From Haloarculaceae archaeon (GTDB lineage Archaea > Halobacteriota > Halobacteria > Halobacteriales > Haloarculaceae): a stretch of DNA of 16,452 nucleotides. Within the stretch, counting starts at the first letter, position 1, and each line of letters starts with the position of its first letter. Positions 14,548-16,452 of the stretch are shown in pieces. Under the pieces are notes generated by a model, which saw nothing but the letters and a program-made list of their open reading frames with translations, did not search any database and was not told where the DNA came from. The stretch covers positions 1-16,452 of the forward strand of contig JAHENO010000213.1 of the NCBI GenBank assembly GCA_018609945.1, in the 5' to 3' direction. The translations under genes and the position numbers were made by a program.

Positions 14548-15687
14548 ATGGACCGTCGCCGGTTCCTCGGGACTGTCGGGTCCACCGCACTACTAGGGGG
14601 TGCCGGCTGTCTCGCGACCGACAGCGACGGGGACAGCTCATCGGGGACTGCGGGGACCGCGACGGCCGTGCGTGACACGTCCGAGGCCGTGGACGCGTCC
14701 GCGGTCGGAGCTGCGGACCTGCCCCTCGCGGAGTCGGACCTGGTGCGGGCCGCCGGGAAGGACGACATCCCGGCCATCGTCGATCCGGCCTTCGGTACCG
14801 ACTGGTCGGCGGTCACCGCGACGCTGGACGGGCGCGACCCCGTCATCGGCGTGGCAACCGGGGACCGAGCACGGGCGTACCCGCTCGCGGTGCTCAACTG
14901 GCACGAGGTCGTCAACGACGCCTTCGAGGGGCCTCTGCTCGTGACGTACTGTCCCCTGTGCGGGTCGGGGGTGACCGCCGAGCGCCGCGTCGACGGCCGC
15001 GAGACGACCTTCGGCGTCTCGGGGTACCTCTGGCAGCGCGACCTCGTGCTGTACGACGACCTGACGGAGTCGCTGTGGAGCCAGATCCTCGGGCGGGCCG
15101 TCCGGGGGACCCGGACCGGCGAGCGCCTCGCCTTGCGCCCCTCGACGATGACCAGGTGGGGCGAGTGGCGCGACTCCTACCCCGACACCGAGGTGCTGTT
15201 GCCCCCGCCCGAATCGGGCACCGTCACCGGCCGTGGACGACGGAACTACAACACGAACCCCTACAGCGACTACGAGGATTCACAGCCACCCGACTTCTCC
15301 GTCGGCGACGACGACGAGGTGTCTCCGCGGGCGCTCGTCCTCGGCGTGGCGACCGACGGGGCTGCCAGGGCCTACCCGTTCCGGGTCGTCCGCGAGGCCG
15401 GAGGCGTCGTCAACGACCGCGTGGGTGACCTGCCGGTCGTCGTGGCGAGTACGCACGACTCGATGGTGGCCTACGACCGCCGCGTGGGCGGCGAGACAGT
15501 CGCGTTCGGCCGCGATGGCGACGCGCTCGTCGGCGGCGGGTCCCGCTGGGCGGTGGTCTCGGGACGGGCGCGCGACGGGACACACGAGGGCGTCGAACTC
15601 GGCCGCGCGAACGACCGCAGTCCGATGTTCTGGTTCGCCTGGCAGGACTTCTTTCCCGGGACGGACGTCTACGCGGGGCAGAGCTGA
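14548..15687 (+). CDS. DUF3179 family Tat lipoprotein, two-module form
   Basis: Exported protein of unknown biochemical function, paralogous to the one at 6284-7135. From the chosen ATG (379 residues) the signal is MDRRRFLG with a lipobox ending Cys21; an in-frame ATG three codons upstream is possible, but the TATA spacing favours this start. Module 1 (about 95-225) has ARAYPLAVLNWHEVVND (108-124), CPLC (135-138), FGVSG (155-159), TESLWSQ (173-179) and RWGEW (203-207). It is followed by the family's NTNPYSDYE segment. Module 2 (about 262-375) repeats the ARAYPFRVVREAGGVVND theme and ends with FWFAWQDFFPGT, but has no CxxC. It lies 81 bp after the copper ATPase with its own TATA-like element. 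The conserved His119 and Cys135/Cys138 could bind a metal or act in thiol redox; this is inference. Confidence 0.85.
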   Translation: MDRRRFLGTVGSTALLGGAGCLATDSDGDSSSGTAGTATAVRDTSEAVDASAVGAADLPLAESDLVRAAGKDDIPAIVDPAFGTDWSAVTATLDGRDPVIGVATGDRARAYPLAVLNWHEVVNDAFEGPLLVTYCPLCGSGVTAERRVDGRETTFGVSGYLWQRDLVLYDDLTESLWSQILGRAVRGTRTGERLALRPSTMTRWGEWRDSYPDTEVLLPPPESGTVTGRGRRNYNTNPYSDYEDSQPPDFSVGDDDEVSPRALVLGVATDGAARAYPFRVVREAGGVVNDRVGDLPVVVASTHDSMVAYDRRVGGETVAFGRDGDALVGGGSRWAVVSGRARDGTHEGVELGRANDRSPMFWFAWQDFFPGTDVYAGQS

Positions 15688-15728
15688 ACTGGTGTCGACT
15701 TCCGGGTGGGCGCCCCCAATGACGTGCC

Positions 15729-15734
15729 TTTTTA
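15729..15734 (+). promoter_or_regulatory. TATA-like element for the PCNA gene
   Basis: TTTTTA in a GC-rich surround, about 31 bp before the PCNA ATG, predicts a leader of only a few nucleotides at most. Confidence 0.55.
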
Positions 15735-15762
15735 GGGGATGCCACCGTAGCCCGCCCCAAGA

Positions 15763-16452
15763 ATGTTCAACGCCATCGTGAGCGCGGATACGCTCCAGGC
15801 GACACTGGAGTCGGTGGGCGTGCTGGTCGACGAGTGTAAGATCCACCTGGACGATGACGGCCTCGCCATCCGCGCGGTCGACCCCGCGAACGTCGGGATG
15901 GTGGACCTCTCGCTGGACGCCGCGGCATTCGAGTCCTACGAGGCCGACGGTGGTCTCATCGGCGTCAACCTCGTCCGGCTCCAGGACATCGCCGGCATGG
16001 CCGACTCGGACCAGCTGGTCCACCTCGAACTCGACGAGGAGACCCGCAAGCTCCACATCTCCATCGACGGCCTGGAGTACACGCTCGCGCTCATCGACCC
16101 CGACTCCATCCGCGAGGAACCCGACCTCCCCGACCTGGACCTCCCGGCGACGGTCGTCATCGAGGGGCGGGACATCGACCGCGCCGTGACGGCCGCGGAC
16201 ATGGTCAGCGACCACATCGAACTCGGCGTCGACGAGGGCGAGGGGACCTTCTACGTCAGGGCCGAGGGCGACACCGACGACGTTCACCTCGAACTCGGCA
16301 CGGACGACCTCATCGACCTCGTGGTCGGCCCCGCGTCGTCGCTGTTCTCGCTCGATTACCTGAAGGACATGAACAAGGCCATTCCGGCCGACGCCGAGGT
16401 CACCGTCGAGCTCGGCGAGGAGTTCCCGGTAAAGCTCCACTTCGACATCGCC
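15763..16452 (+). CDS. pcn: DNA polymerase sliding clamp PCNA (3' partial)
   Basis: Ring-forming processivity clamp for DNA replication and repair; archaeal clamps of this type usually assemble as homotrimers. The ATG at 15763 opens MFNAIVSADTLQATLES, and 230 codons run without a stop to the window edge. Haloarchaeal PCNA is about 247 residues, so only some 17 are missing. Family features visible are KIHLDDDGLAIRAVDPANVGMV (the clamp's central strand), the acidic interdomain connector region EEPDLPDLDLP, and SLFSLDYLKDMNKAIPADAEVTVELGEEFPVKLHF in domain 2. Strong acidity (many Asp/Glu, few Lys) is typical of halophile proteins. It is a housekeeping gene unrelated to the copper island, so it marks that island's right border. 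Confidence 0.96.
   Translation, partial: MFNAIVSADTLQATLESVGVLVDECKIHLDDDGLAIRAVDPANVGMVDLSLDAAAFESYEADGGLIGVNLVRLQDIAGMADSDQLVHLELDEETRKLHISIDGLEYTLALIDPDSIREEPDLPDLDLPATVVIEGRDIDRAVTAADMVSDHIELGVDEGEGTFYVRAEGDTDDVHLELGTDDLIDLVVGPASSLFSLDYLKDMNKAIPADAEVTVELGEEFPVKLHFDIA

Noticed and set aside
1..16452. tRNA, rRNA, CRISPR array, transposase or integrase genes
   Set aside because: No such features were seen on either strand by reading; small non-coding RNAs cannot be excluded.

Overview
This window looks like a chromosomal segment of a halophilic archaeon (class Halobacteria). It is GC-rich and the encoded soluble domains are very acidic. Exported proteins carry twin-arginine (Tat) signals and often lipoboxes. 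Several genes have a TATA-like box about 26-32 bp ahead of the ATG, as expected for leaderless transcripts. It encodes halocyanins, a B-type (ba3) haem-copper oxidase and an archaeal PCNA. The genus cannot be told from this stretch.

Region 1 (1-6240, + strand) is a five-gene branched-chain amino acid/amide-type ABC importer in the order livH (5' end outside the window), livM, livG, livK, livF. H, M and G are tightly coupled (4-bp gap, then a 4-bp overlap). K and F each have their own upstream TATA-like element, and two perfect stem-loops lie between them. All three membrane-proximal components carry insertions relative to textbook family members. LivH has about 80 extra residues (about two helices) and LivM about 200 (about six helices). 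LivG, an ATPase, has about 70 residues of glycine-zipper-like hydrophobic sequence between Walker A and the Q-loop.

Region 2 (6284-11536, - strand) reads right to left. It starts with a fusion of two halocyanin domains and a two-helix tail that resembles a small oxidase subunit. Next come CbaB (CuA subunit II) and CbaA (catalytic subunit I). After a 132-bp gap holding a perfect 11-bp inverted repeat come a single-pass membrane protein of unknown function and a Tat lipoprotein of the DUF3179 family.

Region 3 (11715-15687, + strand) is divergent from the oxidase operon across a 178-bp promoter region with two small dyads. It encodes a 58-residue two-helix membrane protein, a Cu+ P1B-type ATPase of the CcoI/FixI kind with extra N-terminal Cys clusters, and a second, two-module DUF3179 Tat lipoprotein.

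Region 4 (15763 to the end) is the PCNA sliding clamp, truncated by the window edge.

Regions 2 and 3 read as one copper-respiration island. The halocyanin domains would carry electrons to CuA of CbaB and on to the haem b/haem-CuB centre of CbaA. The P-type ATPase would export Cu+ for assembly, and the paired DUF3179 proteins with CxxC motifs are candidate extracytoplasmic maturation factors; that last role is inference. No RNA genes, mobile elements or CRISPR arrays were seen.
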